A DNA stretch of 64,000 nt from Yponomeuta sedellus (GCA_934045075.1 OW203734.1:10117516-10181515); one strand, 5' to 3'; counted from the stretch's first letter, positions 23,761-39,020 are shown. Numbers and translations are program-made. The notes: generated by a model not told the origin, from the sequence alone.

Positions 23761-24050
23761 GCGGTGGTAGCGCATCGGTAGAACTTATGTCTCACATACT
23801 AGAGATCGTAGGTTCGAATACCGGCATGTACAAATGACTTTGTTTTCTAAAACATTTGTTACTTAAGTAGTATACCACTCGCTAACGGTGAAGGAAAACC
23901 TCAGCATCGCAGGTGTACGGCTCTTGAAGTCACTCATCCACAGTGGTCTCACGTAAAGATCAAGCACAAGCCCTCTTAAGAGAAGGCCTGCAGTGTGACA
24001 TGAACGCTTGATGCTCATGTTTGATTGAAACTTTTGGAATTAGGCCATAT
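23761..24050 (+). mobile_element. tRNA-derived SINE (GGTGAAGGAAAAC type)
   Basis: A tRNA-like head has box A TAGCGCATCGG (23768-23778) and box B GGTTCGAATAC (23811-23821). It is followed by AAATGACTTTGTTTTC and then CTAACGGTGAAGGAAAACCT. The last block is a hallmark of a very common lepidopteran SINE body. The 3' end is vague (about 24,000-24,050). A scrap of the same body (GAAGGAAAACACCGTGAGG) occurs near 26114. Confidence 0.75.
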
Positions 24051-25265
24051 TAATAAAAAACGCCAAGTCTAGCAAGTAAAAAAATTACTCGAAAAGTAAC
24101 TCAATCGCCAAGAGCAACAATTACTGACAGTCAGCAAAGCGTAAAACCGCTCACCCCCTTCCTGTGACGCAACTCAATCCAGCTTTGTCTATACAAGATA
24201 CAAGGCTTGAGCGTACCGATGCACATAATGTGGGATTGTGGGGCACGAGTGGTATATGTACCTAGTTGTTTCCTAGACATTTAGTATAGCACAGTATACA
24301 GTATAAACAAGCGAGCAGAGTTTGCATGATATTGAACACCGGACGGCGCCGTAACACTACCAAGGCCTACAACATGACAATAAGTACGCCTACTTACTGT
24401 TTAACAGGCCAAAGTGTTTACGTCTATAAAACATAGTAGTTTCTCTAAATAGTCGAATACAGGAAATTCGCTTGACGGAGTGCCACAAATATCGCACGTC
24501 CGTCTGAACTATAGCATTAACCCGACGAATAGCGAAATAGAGGCTATGTATGTGTTGTTTGCTCACAACGAGATACTGCGCAACGCCTGACTCATATCGC
24601 CACGTGACTTCAAGGTGAAGATCGAACCGAGATCGACTTCGATATAAACAACACCCACCGGTTTGTGCTGTTGTGAGATTTCACGTCGAAAACATTCCGC
24701 CCGGTCCGCCGACCGGCAGAATTCAAGAATGAAGAGGCCGCGCCGCGCCGTCGCCGACCTTGCATGCGACGCAGTTTTTTGCACAGACTTGTTACTGTGC
24801 TATTGACACAAGATAACTAAGTGCTGGTACTACTGTGCGAGTTCTACTAGCAAGTAAATTCAATATCGAAGTTAAAGTTGTTGATATCTGTGACAGTTCC
24901 CAGCTGATTAAAATTCGTGTACGAAAGAAGGAGCTTAGTCAGTTGGAAATGCTCATGTTTGATACGCAAAATAACAAAGTCTGAGGTAGATTGTTTACTT
25001 CAAAATTAGCAAGTTTCCCAAGCAACCATTTCAGTATGATGAAATTCTGCCACCCCTCAATAACTAAAACTAAAATAAACAGCCAGCACATACCCGACCC
25101 ACCTACATACGACGTAATATTCTGTAAATAGCGCTGAACTCTATTACCTTGGGAAAAAACCTTGCATCGAAATGGCTTCTTGCATCAATACAACGGCGAA
25201 ATATTTCAATAACTTTAACAGCCGATACACACTGAAACGTATTTGTAGCACTCCGTCAAATCACA
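24051..25265. other. Giant intron, unassigned
   Basis: Nothing recognisable is seen; a GC-richer patch is present at 24,640-24,780. Confidence 0.45.
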
Positions 25266-25492
25266 TCACATTAATATTATAAAGGCGAAAGTTAGTGTCT
25301 GTGAGTGTATATGTTTGTTACTTCTTCACGTCTAAACGGCTGGAGCGATTTTAATAATATTTGGTATGGAGTTAGCAGGCACCCTGGATTAACGCATAGG
25401 CTACTTTTTACTGCGGGAAAATTTCTTATACCCATGTGAAAATCTATTATTTTTCCCTTATAAACCGCGGGTAACACTGCGGGCACAGCTAA
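25266..25492 (+). mobile_element. Short Helitron-like element, copy 1
   Basis: The copy begins TCACATTAATATTATAAAGG after an A. It contains GGCGAAAG and the block AAACGGCTGGAGCGATTT, and ends with hairpin CCGCGG-GTAACA-CTGCGG, then GGCACAG-CTAA and a T. A 5'-TC start, 3' hairpin and CTRR-T end without terminal inverted repeats are the Helitron signature. It is non-coding. Two sister copies in the same orientation are at 36894-37101 and 44005-44201. Confidence 0.75.
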
Positions 25493-26200
25493 TTACGTGA
25501 TGTTAACATGATATAACAAGCGGGCAACTCATCATGATGATGTTATAATCCAGTTGATTAAGCAAAGCCTCTCACTTCGACAGTGGTGTCGAGTCGCGGG
25601 AGACCTTCTTGACCTTGCCCTACGTTGTTCCGGCGCGCCCAGCGATCCGTGGCCCCTCGCGGTACAACTCGCCTCACCGACTCTACAATCGATTCCTTCC
25701 ACTGACACGATCGACCGAGAATCGCGAGCACGTCATCGATTTTACGCGGACGTGTTCCCTTGTCGCCCAGTAGGCGTGACGACGTGTTGAATCGGATAAC
25801 GCTCTAGTGATGTGCCGCCGTTTAGAGTTAGCGGATGAAAACACAATCACGATTTCCAAGCACCACCACGTATCTCGCAGTTTCTCTAGGTATGCCTGAG
25901 CATTTCAATACGTCGAATGGAGGCGATGATAACGCATGGGGGGTAATGGTGCGATTCCGGCATGCAGTTCCGGCATGCAGCAAAGCCCCAGGAATGTGTG
26001 TTGAATTAAGTCCGCATTTGCTGTTAAATTTTATCACTATGTTATTTAAGTGGTTATTTATATTAATGATTTTTATTTGTACGATAAAGTGTAAAGAACA
26101 ACTTCCTAATATTGAAGGAAAACACCGTGAGGAAACTAAGTGTCTGAGGTGTTTAAACCCTTCGGCGCTTGCTACGTACAACGGTCCAACTAAGAGGCTA
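25493..26200. other. Intron with GC-richer patch
   Basis: A GC-richer patch lies at 25,590-25,790. An open frame at 25835-26248 runs into the inverted-repeat element to its right and includes a SINE scrap, so it is not considered a gene. Confidence 0.4.
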
Positions 26201-26881
26201 ATGCCCGGGTTACACGAGGCTAGTTTTCAAGCTAGTATAGCAAGCTAGTGTCAGTAAGCTAGCAAGCTAGTACTTCTGGCTTCGTGTGGACAAAACTAGA
26301 TTCATATCTGAGCTAGCAAGATAGTAAGCTAGGTTAGTTTTTAATAGGATGGAGTTCTATTTTTTAGGAGAGTAGCGCCCCCCACCAATGATTTGACTAT
26401 CCTGGCTTGTATACTAGCTTCATGTCGCCGGCGAAGCTAGTTTTCAGTTGGCTAGTAAGCAGGAATGACGCGTTTTGTTTATTTTTTTTTTTTAATATCA
26501 AACAAATCAGGCGTCCTTTGCAAAATACTGTTATACATGTACTCGTCTAAATCTTTTTTGCGAAATTCTTCCAATAGGAAAGCAGATGATCCACGTTCAT
26601 CTCTTCCATGTTCTTCAAATCCACGGTCCAGTCCACACCCGTTTTCGTAACTCTTCTAGTTCGTCTAGTGTTCGAAGTAACTGATTCAGTCGAATAGTGT
26701 TTTTTTTCGCATACAGCTCATTTTAGACGTCTGGTCACCTTAATTACTACAATAGTACTAGCTTAAAATAATCCTAGCCTCATGTAAACAAAACTAGCAT
26801 GATCCAAGCCAGGTCAGCAAGCCAGGACAGTACTAGCTTGCCATCTTAGCTTTAAAAACTAGCCTCGTGTATCCCGGGCAT
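26201..26881. mobile_element. 681-bp terminal-inverted-repeat element rich in AAGCTAG motifs
   Basis: The ends are inverted copies: ATGCCCGGGTTACACGAGGC on the left and the complement with one mismatch on the right, with weaker similarity continuing for about 50 bp. Both ends abut TA (26199-26200 and 26882-26883), consistent with a TA target-site duplication as in Tc1/mariner-type elements. Subterminal regions hold many degenerate AAGCTAG/CTAGCTT units that may be transposase-binding repeats. There is no transposase, so it is non-autonomous. The (CTAG) density is far above background. Confidence 0.8.
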
Positions 26882-27511
26882 TAATGCGGAAACTCAGGTG
26901 TAATCACATATTCTCTACACTACAGTGTTAGCGGTGGGGTATTCATCATACATACCAGGGGCCTGTTTCATAGAACAACAATTCATAGTTTAATATGGAT
27001 TGATTTACATTGCACAATTCAATTAACCCACAGATTAACAGGATGACGCTGCTACGCAATGTAACATCGAATTCTCATAGTCGTCGAATTGTAATTTCAT
27101 GAAAGTGGGCCCAGCTGTCCACCCACATAATTAAGCATAAATAGACAACACGTGTAAAGTTCATGCAAATTTGTCGATCGATAGCTTTGCCACAGCCCGC
27201 AACTCGTTGTGTATTATAGACAACAGTTTTAATGGTTTATTGCGGACAAGCTGATTATTCAGCAATGTTTTAACGGTTAAACGTATGAAACACAAGTGAA
27301 ATAAAATTAATTGTCGTTTCCAGTACCTATCTACAAGCTCGACAGCGAATCTAATTATCTTTTACTTTAAAATACATTACGGTCGGTAACAATCGGACTA
27401 TTGTGTTCAGGTGACCGTAAAACGTTGCTGCGTCATAATGACCCAAGTATTTAACTACGAGGATTAGGTATATATGTAATTTATAGCAGTGAAAGGGTAA
27501 TCCAGATCATC

Positions 27512-27790
27512 ATCATCAACCCGAAGGGCACGGGTCTCTTCCCTGAGGAAGGTATAGGCCATACTCCACCACGGGGGCCAAGTCCGGATTGGTGAAAGGT
27601 TGCAAGACTAGTGGCTGGACTGTCAGAAGTTTTCAAGCCACCCTAAGGTCTCTGACTTGGCTTAACGACTGCCATCTATCGACGGCAGCCGGCACCAAAC
27701 GTGCTTAACGTGCCTTGCGAAGCACAGAACCGCATGGAGAAATGCCACTAGCGTTAGTCATAGACTGTCACTCATCCATGCATTGAACGC
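27512..27790 (-). mobile_element. Retroposon family A, diverged copy
   Basis: Read on the minus strand it matches the copies at 32685-33057 and 51473-51836, with blocks such as GCACGTTAAGC, GGCAGTCGTTAAGCC, GGAGTATGGCC and GAAGAGACCCGTGCC. It ends with GGGTTGATGATGATGA, a short GAT microsatellite tail. The CCCCAGCAGTGGGG hairpin of the other copies is missing. It is clearly older than the other two long copies. Confidence 0.75.
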
Positions 27791-30954
<3,164 letters not shown>

Positions 30955-31847
30955 ATTTATCTTAAATGCCAAGTTCATCTTGTAATAGGAACAAGTGATT
31001 TATGGTTGTTATGTCTCTCTTGCTATCTCGCTTGCGCAATTAACTATTTTTTTTAATCTTTTATTTTATTGAAGGTAAACACAAAGCGGCCATGTCACCT
31101 TCGTAGGGACTGCAATTGAACATCTATAGTGATTATAAAAAATAGTACATTGATAAGTGTGGTCTGAGGGTTTGATAGATAATAAAATTACGGTAATTTT
31201 AAATGCCCTTTTTGTTTTCCTGTATTTAGATTTTAATAGAGAAAAGTTGTTTCCAAAATTATTTTTGTGTCAAATTGAAATCAAACTTTCAAACCACATT
31301 GATCAAAAGCATAGGTACTCATATTATTACAATAATTAAAAATGGCAGGTGTAACAGCCACTTTAAGGGAATATTAACTGTTTTAGTTTTTCCTTTGCTT
31401 TTGCAGTATAAAATTACATGACAAAAAAGTATCCCATTTCATTTAGTTATTTTCATTTAGTAACCCTAAAAATGTTACTTTGATGCCAGACTTAATTTAG
31501 AGGACACTATCTGCATCGCAAAGCCACCATTTGAATATAATGAAGACTAAAACGCGTATTTAATTTTTTTTCCTGAATAAAATCCACAGCGATGCTCCTT
31601 TGTGATTTTGTTTCACGAAAACTTTATAATGAAAGATTTTATCTCGCCGACGACGACGGGATTGAGGAAATAAATACGAAGTAAGCGATATGAAACATCA
31701 ACAAGCGATTTGCATTTAGCTGTCCAGAATAGAAGCCTACTTTTATCTCTCGAAGAGTCCATCCCAAGGGATCCATTACGTCCAAGGCATTATGGAGTGT
31801 CGACTATAACAACAGTAATGGATGAAACACACCAACGGGATGTTGGT

Positions 31848-32070
31848 GGCCATCTATACATCTATCTATCAAAGCCCACTGGTGGGCTTAGGCTTTTTCT
31901 CTTTCACGTCAAGGTCTCTTGTCAGTGTCGTCGAATGTTTCCTATCGGCTTTCGAAATGTCGTCGGCCTACCGGGCTGATGGTCTGCCCACCAACCGACC
32001 ATCTCCGTTCTTGGCCACCACTCAGTGGTTACCTTAGTCCACCGTCCAAGCCTAACGAAATTGAAATCGA
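31848..32070 (+). mobile_element. Unclassified interspersed repeat fragment
   Basis: The segment contains AAGCCCACTGGTGGGCTTAG and GGTTACCTTAGTCCACCG and ends in AAATTGAAATCGAAATTG-type low-complexity tail sequence. This looks like the 3' portion of a retroposon. Related CTGCCCACC / GGTGGGCAG blocks recur near 32,610-32,640, just left of the next element. No protein is recognisable. Confidence 0.4.
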
Positions 32071-32684
32071 AATTGAAAAATGATTTAATTATCGCAAAAA
32101 AATACAAAAACAACTTAAACTAGACTAAGCTAATAACTTAGTCAATTTAGTGAATAGATACGCTACGCGATACTAAGGATATACTCACGTAAATTCTGCG
32201 TGTGCAAACATCAGCGCAGCGCTGATTTTCAGCACATCCCGAGTATTTGCTAGCAATTGACACGTTGGTAGCTAGACATGCATCTAGCCAATATTAGAAA
32301 TTAAAAAATACTTTCTACAGACTAGGTCTAAAGTAGACTGCATACACACTTGATATATAGCGTGAAGTAAGCACAATTAAGCAAGTAGGCACTATGAATA
32401 TTAAGAGTAATAATAAGACTATAAGTAACATGTATAGGTGGCACCACTAAAATCGGAAAATCCCTGAGGAGGAAAAATAAAAATTTGTGACACGCACCCA
32501 AGTGGTTAAAAGGACAATTGTCAAGTCGGATATTCACATAAGGTGCAGATGCCCTGCTTATCTCCATTTTAGCTTTGTGATTCGTATGCTTACATCTTCG
32601 CTGAGCTGGTGATCTGCCCACCGGGTTGGTGGTCTACCCACGGACCGGTGTACACATCGTTATCAACCCTCGTGAGCGCTATCA

Positions 32685-33057
32685 AGCGCTCGTGGCCTAG
32701 GCGAACCGAGTGATTGGAATCGAAATCAATTACTTGGTTAAGCAACAACAGGCGCGGTCAGGTACGGGATGGGTGAGCGCCCCGTGACTACCGCTAGTGA
32801 CATTTTCCCGAGCGCTTCCGTGCTTCGCAAGGCACGTTAAGCCGTTGGTGCTGGCTGTCATATAATGGCAGTCGTTAAGCCATGTCAGAGGCCTTATGGG
32901 CGGCTTGATAACTTCTGACAGTAAGGCTCGCCACTGCCTTACAATGCTCCACCAACCCGGACTTGGACCCCGTAGTGGAGTATGGCCTAACCTTCCTGCG
33001 ATGCAGGAAGAGACCCGTGCCCCAGCAGTGGGGACATACAAGGGCTGATAACAGTGT
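32685..33057 (+). mobile_element. Retroposon family A, full-length copy
   Basis: It starts AGCGCTCGTGGCCTAGGCG, where TGGCCTAGGCG fits a Pol III box A consensus. It ends CCCCAGCAGTGGGGACAT...AGGGCTGATAAC. It is nearly identical along its length to 51473-51836. The 3' hairpin CCCCA-GCAG-TGGGG is at 33020-33033. Immediately left (32650-32680) is an inverted scrap of the family's own 3' end (GTTATCAACCCTCG), so this copy may have landed beside an opposite-facing relic. It has no coding capacity. Confidence 0.8.
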
Positions 33058-33119
33058 ACACATATGTCCATCTAAATACTATGAGTTATGTAGCTACGTA
33101 GTTACGTAGCTTTTTAGAA

Positions 33120-33757
33120 TTTGCTATTGTTGTTTGGAACCCTACGTAGTCTGTGCATTCACAAAGAATTGAATTTATTCAAAGATCTGCGACGAGGTAT
33201 CTGGCATGGAAGAATAAGGGTATATCACATTTTCACATGCATTTTCACCTTGAGCCTCTTTTCCATCGGAGCAGAATTGCTGATCTTGTATTTGTTCAGA
33301 AAATTATTATTGGATTGTTTGATGACAGTGACCTACTTTCTGAAGTAAAATTAAAGATTTCGCGCTCAAGACCAAGACATCCGATTGAAATTCCGTTTTG
33401 TATACCAAGTTGTCGCACTAACGTGGCTATGCACTCACCATTTGTTTGCATGTATTCAACATAATACCCAATTCCACCATAACAATGATGAAAACATTGA
33501 TGTATTGTCCTCTTTAAAGCAAACTCTGTTTAAAAAGTTTAAGTAAGTAAGTTATCTTCTACATTTTATTGTCTGTTTAGTTTCTAGCTTCTTCATTAAT
33601 TTAGTAAATTCTATTGATCTGTTTTTTTTCCACTTAGCGAGAGCTGTGAACATATTTAATTGGTGCACATACTAGTTGTATTACTATTATAAGAATATTG
33701 CGAATGTTACGTATGTAAACTGTTTATGTTCGTAATAAAGAAAACAAAAAAAAATAC
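33120..33757 (+). mobile_element. 5'-truncated LINE (Jockey/CR1-like) with poly(A) tail
   Basis: Plus-strand translation gives HSQRIEFIQRSATRYLAWKN, then LFHRSRIADLVFVQKII and IPFCIPSCRTNVAMHSPF. This is the typical C-terminal tail downstream of the reverse transcriptase in Jockey/CR1-type LINEs. A frameshift or stop near 33462 separates the last block (HHNNDENIDVLSSLKQTL), which ends at a stop near 33545. The 3' UTR ends with AATAAAGAAAAC and an A9 run near 33757. The reverse transcriptase itself is missing, so the copy is dead on arrival. Confidence 0.8.
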
Positions 33758-35700
33758 TACTGCAGTAAATGGCGTATGTATAGACACCGCTTTGCTATAT
33801 ACGCAACATAGATTACTTTAATCGTGTTTACTCCTCAGGAGAAATACAGGGTGTATCAAAGTCACAAATCTCTCAGAGTTAAACTCCTCAAGACGAACAA
33901 CATGTAAGTATATCAAAGTCACCATATCTATTCGAAAACGGGGATAAACGGCGAAAATATCAGCTAATCCATACAAAAATTCCCTCCTTCAACACCATGA
34001 AATAAGTGATATTATTTTCTCGATTTCCAAGTTTAGCTGACACATTTTTCGCAAATTTTAAGTTGCATACCCCGTTTTACAATAAATAAAAGTGTTTCGA
34101 TATACCTACTACGTGTAAGGACATTTTTTGCCATACCGATATTCGGGTCAGAGAGTGACATTGCGTGTTTTGTAGGTACTGATGACCCCAACAAAGGAGA
34201 CAGTCCGATACTTGCCTAATGGTTAGCAATATCGCGGCACTTTCATTCCACGGGTCACATTACGTGGTAGGTGGTATAGTAATGTATATTAATGAGTGGT
34301 ATAGTAATGTTGGCAACTGGGTAAGTGCATGGCAAAGACCGTTTAATACTAGAAAGGAATGAAAAAATATAGATCGCTTGATATAAATATGTAATAATAC
34401 ATTGTCTTTATAATGCTTTTTATTTTATTAACCTAGCATCTTACCTTACTGAGTATGAACGATTTCAGCAGTGATCCTTATTAACTGCTCTCAAGTGCTT
34501 GTCAAGTCTTGGAGTTCCTCAACATCCACTTTATCGCTATTCATTGCCGAAACAATTATTTCGTTAGTTTAGCTTCTTTTGTACCCCTCTGCTGGGTAAA
34601 TATTTCCGCTTTTGCTTTCGACGTCTCATTGTCCGTGGTCAAAATAAGAAGGTATCGAACAATTTATTGATTTATACTGATCATTCTGGTCATTCATACT
34701 TCAGCACTTCTGCGATGGGCTCGCGTGGTAATTCAGCTCGTACTCTCGCTCTCTCTTTGTGAGAAGAGCTGTGCTCTACAGTGATATGAATATAGGCTGC
34801 ATTATTATTGTTAATCTGGCCATTACGCCAGTCCTACATTACGCGCACCAAATACTTAACCATTCTAATCTACCAACTGTTAAATTCCACACCAATTGTA
34901 TCACCCACACCAAATATAACAAACGTCACGATTCCGACAGGATTTGGTGAGCATCGCATCATCGCTTTAGCGCTCATACGCTTCAGACTATGAGATCTAA
35001 ATTCCAGAGCAAGAGCGAACTGGGTATCGTTGTCCATCTGCAAGAACTGGGTCTTTGAACTTTTGATAAGAAAAAGGCACATAAATGTTTCAGTCATTTG
35101 AAAACCGAAATTGACTACATCGTAGGACATCTTTTACTCTTAAGTCTCACCACCTATGAGGTTGGAAGTTCGGAGAATATTAGCAATCAATTCTAAGGTG
35201 AAAAATTAGCTTCACCTCAGGATAAAGCGACTTGGAAGAGGATTTTGAAAAATAAGATCGTCCATGGTAGTTACTTTTTGTTATTTAAATTAAGAGTATC
35301 GAATTAGCTGTTATTTAGAATTAGCATTATTTAAGATCCTACCCTGGGCAGCAATCTGTTAGTGGGGTGTATGTAAGGAGCTTCTTCAAACGACATACTC
35401 ACTGAGCCCGTACGTTTGGCGCACTCTGGACATCAATCAGCGAGTCCCTTACGTTGATTCTCAAATCTTTTCACCCCGATGGTAAGATCCTAGCAATCTT
35501 TAGGACACAACACATTATTGCCCGTGAACCCGTGAAATATGCTCGTGAACAAGTGCTGTTTGTGTGTCTGGCCGCAGCACTTATGTTTTCCCTATTTTTA
35601 TAAGAAAATTAACTAATGCTTTGCGATTTAAAGATAATAATGACAACCATGAAATCTTATCATACGTATAGGTGGCAACTGATGTATTATGTTTAAGATA
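33758..35700. other. Intron, unassigned
   Basis: A minus-strand open frame of 86 codons at 34870-35130 shows no family resemblance that I can name. No array or terminal repeat was found. Confidence 0.4.
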
Positions 35701-36084
35701 ACTTGAGAAAAGATGGTCAAAGTAAAGTTTTTTTTCCCGCTGCCTTTTTCTCCATTACAATACGGCCCGAAGGCAGCGGCTTACATTTTACATTGTTCAT
35801 TGAGATTCAGCAAATATAATGTAAATTCTTTACGTTGAAATATAATTTAATGAATATAGACATACCTTCCGCATGGTGAGTATCTTCTGAGGACTTTAGA
35901 AAAGATGGTCAGAGTGGAGTTTTTTTTTTCCCGCTGCCTTTTTCTCCACTACAATACGGCCCGAAGGCAGAGGCTTACATTTTACATTGTTCATTGAGAT
36001 TTAGCAAACACAATTTAAATTCTTTACGTTGAAATAAAATTGATTGAATATAGACATACCTTCAGCATGGTGAGTATCTTCTGC
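35701..36084. repeat. Tandem duplication (about 193 bp x2) that copied an exon end and splice donor
   Basis: The copies 35701-35890 and 35893-36084 are about 90% identical, differing mainly in poly-T length and scattered substitutions. The right copy includes the true 3' end and donor of the exon at 36060-36200. The left copy carries the corresponding 24-30 nt of exon tail plus an intact donor GTATGTC (exon-copy edge at 35866, 194 bp from the true edge). Using the decoy would add 194 nt and shift frame. Confidence 0.9.
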
Positions 36085-36200
36085 GACAGCTCATAGTCGA
36101 AGTTGGTGTACTTGGAGTCGGTCATGTCGTAGATGAAGACGAGGCCGGCGCGCTGCGTCTCGTGTGATTGCAGCGCAACATCTAGTTGATACACCACTCC
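36060..36200 (-). CDS. Ptpmeg2: Ptpmeg2 exon: central SEC14 domain
   Basis: The exon is 141 nt (47 codons), phase 0 at both ends, with acceptor CAACAG at 36201-36206 and donor GTATGTC. It encodes GVVYQLDVALQSHETQRAGL followed by VFIYDMTDSKYTNFDYELSQKILTMLK. Human PTPN9 has ALFYLLDRAVDSFETQRNGL and VFIYDM in the same place, so the match is unambiguous. The GLVFIYDM strand is a core beta-strand of the CRAL-TRIO lipid pocket. Downstream in the intron, part of this exon and its donor are duplicated. Confidence 0.97.
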
Positions 36201-36893
36201 CTGTTGACGTGGGACACATTACGATTGTGTGATGGTGACAAAGCAGTGTACTTAGGGATCGTTACTGGGGGTTAACTTGGGTCAAACTTAAATTGACGCT
36301 GCATTGCTTTTATACCACAGAAGAGAACGAAAAACATGATAGATTAAAAAAGGCCATGAACATACTATTTTCGGGATTCCGATATCCCAAAAAATGCAAT
36401 AAAATCAAGTTACTGCCGTAATAACAAAGTATTAGATTACGTTTTTTCATTCATTTCATTCATTCGTTTGCGATAAACGGTGTACATGATAAAACATTAT
36501 TTTGAGTGATAATGATAACTCGGATATTGATATACGCTTCATAAATTAAAAGGTGGCTACGTACAACAGTGCGGAGATCTTAGGTCTAACTAAAACAAAG
36601 CAGGTTTTTTAAAATAAAGCATTTGTATTATATTGTTATACGTTGAGGAAATTTTTGTCTCCCCGGCTAGATAGATAAAATACTCTTTATTGTATGTACA
36701 CTAGGAATTACATAAGAAACTTAAACATAACGTACAGTTCAATTGGCGGGTACGCGTGTATTAGTGACTAAATGCTCTGTATCTCTGAGAGGAGTATGCA
36801 ATGCAGTTGGATGTACATATATAGAGTGCATTATTTCTATACGATACGATATATACGATTGTACCACCAAATCGAAAGGGGAGATAAATAACA

Positions 36894-37101
36894 TCACACT
36901 AATATTATAAAGGCGAAAGTCTGTGAGTGTGTATGTTTGTTACTTCTTCATGTCTAAACGGCTGGAGCGATTTTAATAAAATTTGGTATGGAGATAGCTG
37001 ACATTCTGGATTAACACAAAGGCTACGTTTTACTGCGGAAAAAAGTATTATTCCCATAGGAAAATCGATAAACCGCGGGTAACACCGCGGGGCACAGCTA
37101 G
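36894..37101 (+). mobile_element. Short Helitron-like element, copy 2 (best preserved ends)
   Basis: It begins TCACACTAATATTATAAAGG preceded by A. It ends with a perfect hairpin CCGCGG-GTAACA-CCGCGG, then GGCACAG-CTAG followed by T. It is 208 bp and non-coding. The middle shares AAACGGCTGGAGCGATTTTA with copies 1 and 3. Confidence 0.8.
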
Positions 37102-37226
37102 TATGAAATCTAAAAACATAGCTGTTGATATTTCTTGAATTAACTTGACAGAGCAAAGAAATTGATAGACATTGCTTCCCGTGTTTTAACGATGTCAATC
37201 GATTTTCAAAAGCTTGTATACTTTAT

Positions 37227-37276
37227 TTAATTTCATTCAGCTTTGGTCTGCACAGGCCAAAGCTGAATGAAATTAA
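37227..37276. repeat. Perfect 20-bp hairpin
   Basis: Arms 37227-37246 and 37257-37276 (TTAATTTCATTCAGCTTTGG and its complement) are exact, with a 10-nt loop. There is no flanking duplication or transposon feature. Confidence 0.9.
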
Positions 37277-38732
37277 CCTGATAGCCATTAGTGCCTTTGT
37301 CAAAAATTACGTATTTTATCTACCTACGTGTGAAAAGCATACGCCCTATTAAAATGGGAGAACGTTTTTTACAAAGGTTCAGTAAATTAAGAGCTTTAGG
37401 TTCAGTTCAAATATTTACAAGACAGTACCGTCGTCGAAATCAACGCTCTTTTGTTGCCCGTTTTTTCTGACAAAATAAAGTCTATCTCATTAATGTATCG
37501 AGTAACAACGAAGCCGAGAGAATGTTCGAACTCCGACACGCATGTAACATACTAGCGCGTATTGTTATATTCCTTCCTCATTAAGGCGTTTTGGGGCGCT
37601 AACTAGCGCTACTAATAGAATCATACCTTGTTTAATAATACGTTTTTTTTAAAGTAAAGAAAAATCTTAATATCTGTGATAATTATTTTTCGAACATACT
37701 GCCTAGTACGCTAGTTAGAACCCCCTTACGCCTTAATATAGGTTAATATAGGGGCCTTAACTTACTAGCTTAAAAGGGGTGGGGTTGGGGTCACAAGCAA
37801 ATCAAAAGTTGTATAGCTATTTTATAGCCATACATAGATATGGGGCGGATATAATCGGGGCGATAAACTAGCGTTTGAGGCCCCGATTGTTAACTTTCGG
37901 TTTTGCTAGCAGCGTCTGAATTTAAGTCTACTTCAATGTATGGGTTCTAGTTTTTAGAATAAATTAAACACTATTGAATTAAGGGACGAAATTTAAATAT
38001 TCTCCAAAACGATTTAGTTTTTAAAATGGACACGTGTTTAACTCGTAGCGTTCTGTTTCTGTGCTACTTTGAATAAAAGCATTTTGACTTTGACTTTATG
38101 GTTTGTCACGATTCTATTACCGTACCGTATTACTTTTAACAAAACGATTAATCCACTTTAATATTAATAGGCACAATTGATTTTTCATGCTCTGACAGAG
38201 TAGGTAACTTAATTTTATTGTCGTTATTGTTGGCATCACATAGCCTGTAATATAGTTATTGTATTTATTTGTTTCATGGTATTTTTACGTGGAATTGTTC
38301 ACTTAACTGCTATTACTGTTGCTTATTGTTAGGGTAATCGAACCAAGGATGGGTTCGCATAGTTCGCATGGATTAACCTACGTAGGATTATCGAATAAAC
38401 CTACGTAAATTAATTCTATTCAACTATGTTAGTTAACTTCGCACCACATCCTGAACGTGTTACATTTCAAAATGTAAATCTAGATGCAGATTCCTGCTTC
38501 AAACTTGCACGGTAGAGGAACATGTTTGTCGGAAATCTCTATCGACCGTAGTTACATAGTTACGTGAGAGTTTAGATTTCGGTAACATAATTATTAGACG
38601 TACATTTTATAAAGCAAACCACGAATTCATCGAAAAGTATCTATTACATTTGTTCCTTTGCACTATTCATACATTGCCGGGATGTTAGCGTGTGGCCAGT
38701 AGTGTGTTTCATTCGTCAATGTTACATTTTTA
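37277..38732. other. Intron, with a LINE-type tail
   Basis: AATAAAAGCATTTTGACTTTGAC at about 38072-38094 resembles the (TTTGAC)n tails that terminate many lepidopteran LINE copies. Nothing else was recognised. The whole segment lies in the 3.2-kb intron between exons 36060-36200 and 39459-39548. Confidence 0.45.
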
Positions 38733-39020
38733 TCTTTCTTCTCTGTCTACGCTCTGTTGCGACAAACGGACATAAGCAACAGGGCATAACAGCGCACTGC
38801 TGAATGCAAGCTTTTTAATTTCACCTTAAAAATCGAAATATCAATCAATCATTAATATAAAAAATTTATATTAATGATTGATTGATATAAAAATTTAATA
38901 TTATTACATTGATATTTCGATTTTTAATGTGAAATTAAAAAGCTTGCGTTCAGCAGTGCGTTGTTATGTCCTGTTGCTTATGTCCGTTTGTCGCAACAGA
39001 GCGTAGACATAGAAGAAAGA
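38733..39020. mobile_element. 288-bp foldback element with nested second hairpin
   Basis: Outer arms 38733-38845 and 38908-39020 are each 113 nt with 5 mismatches and no gaps. Inside, 38840-38861 and 38865-38886 form a second, perfect 22-bp hairpin with a 3-nt loop. It overlaps the last six bases of the left outer arm, so the two structures compete for the same bases. It is non-coding and lies in an intron about 430 bp from the 39459-39548 exon. A foldback MITE is the likely class. Confidence 0.9.
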
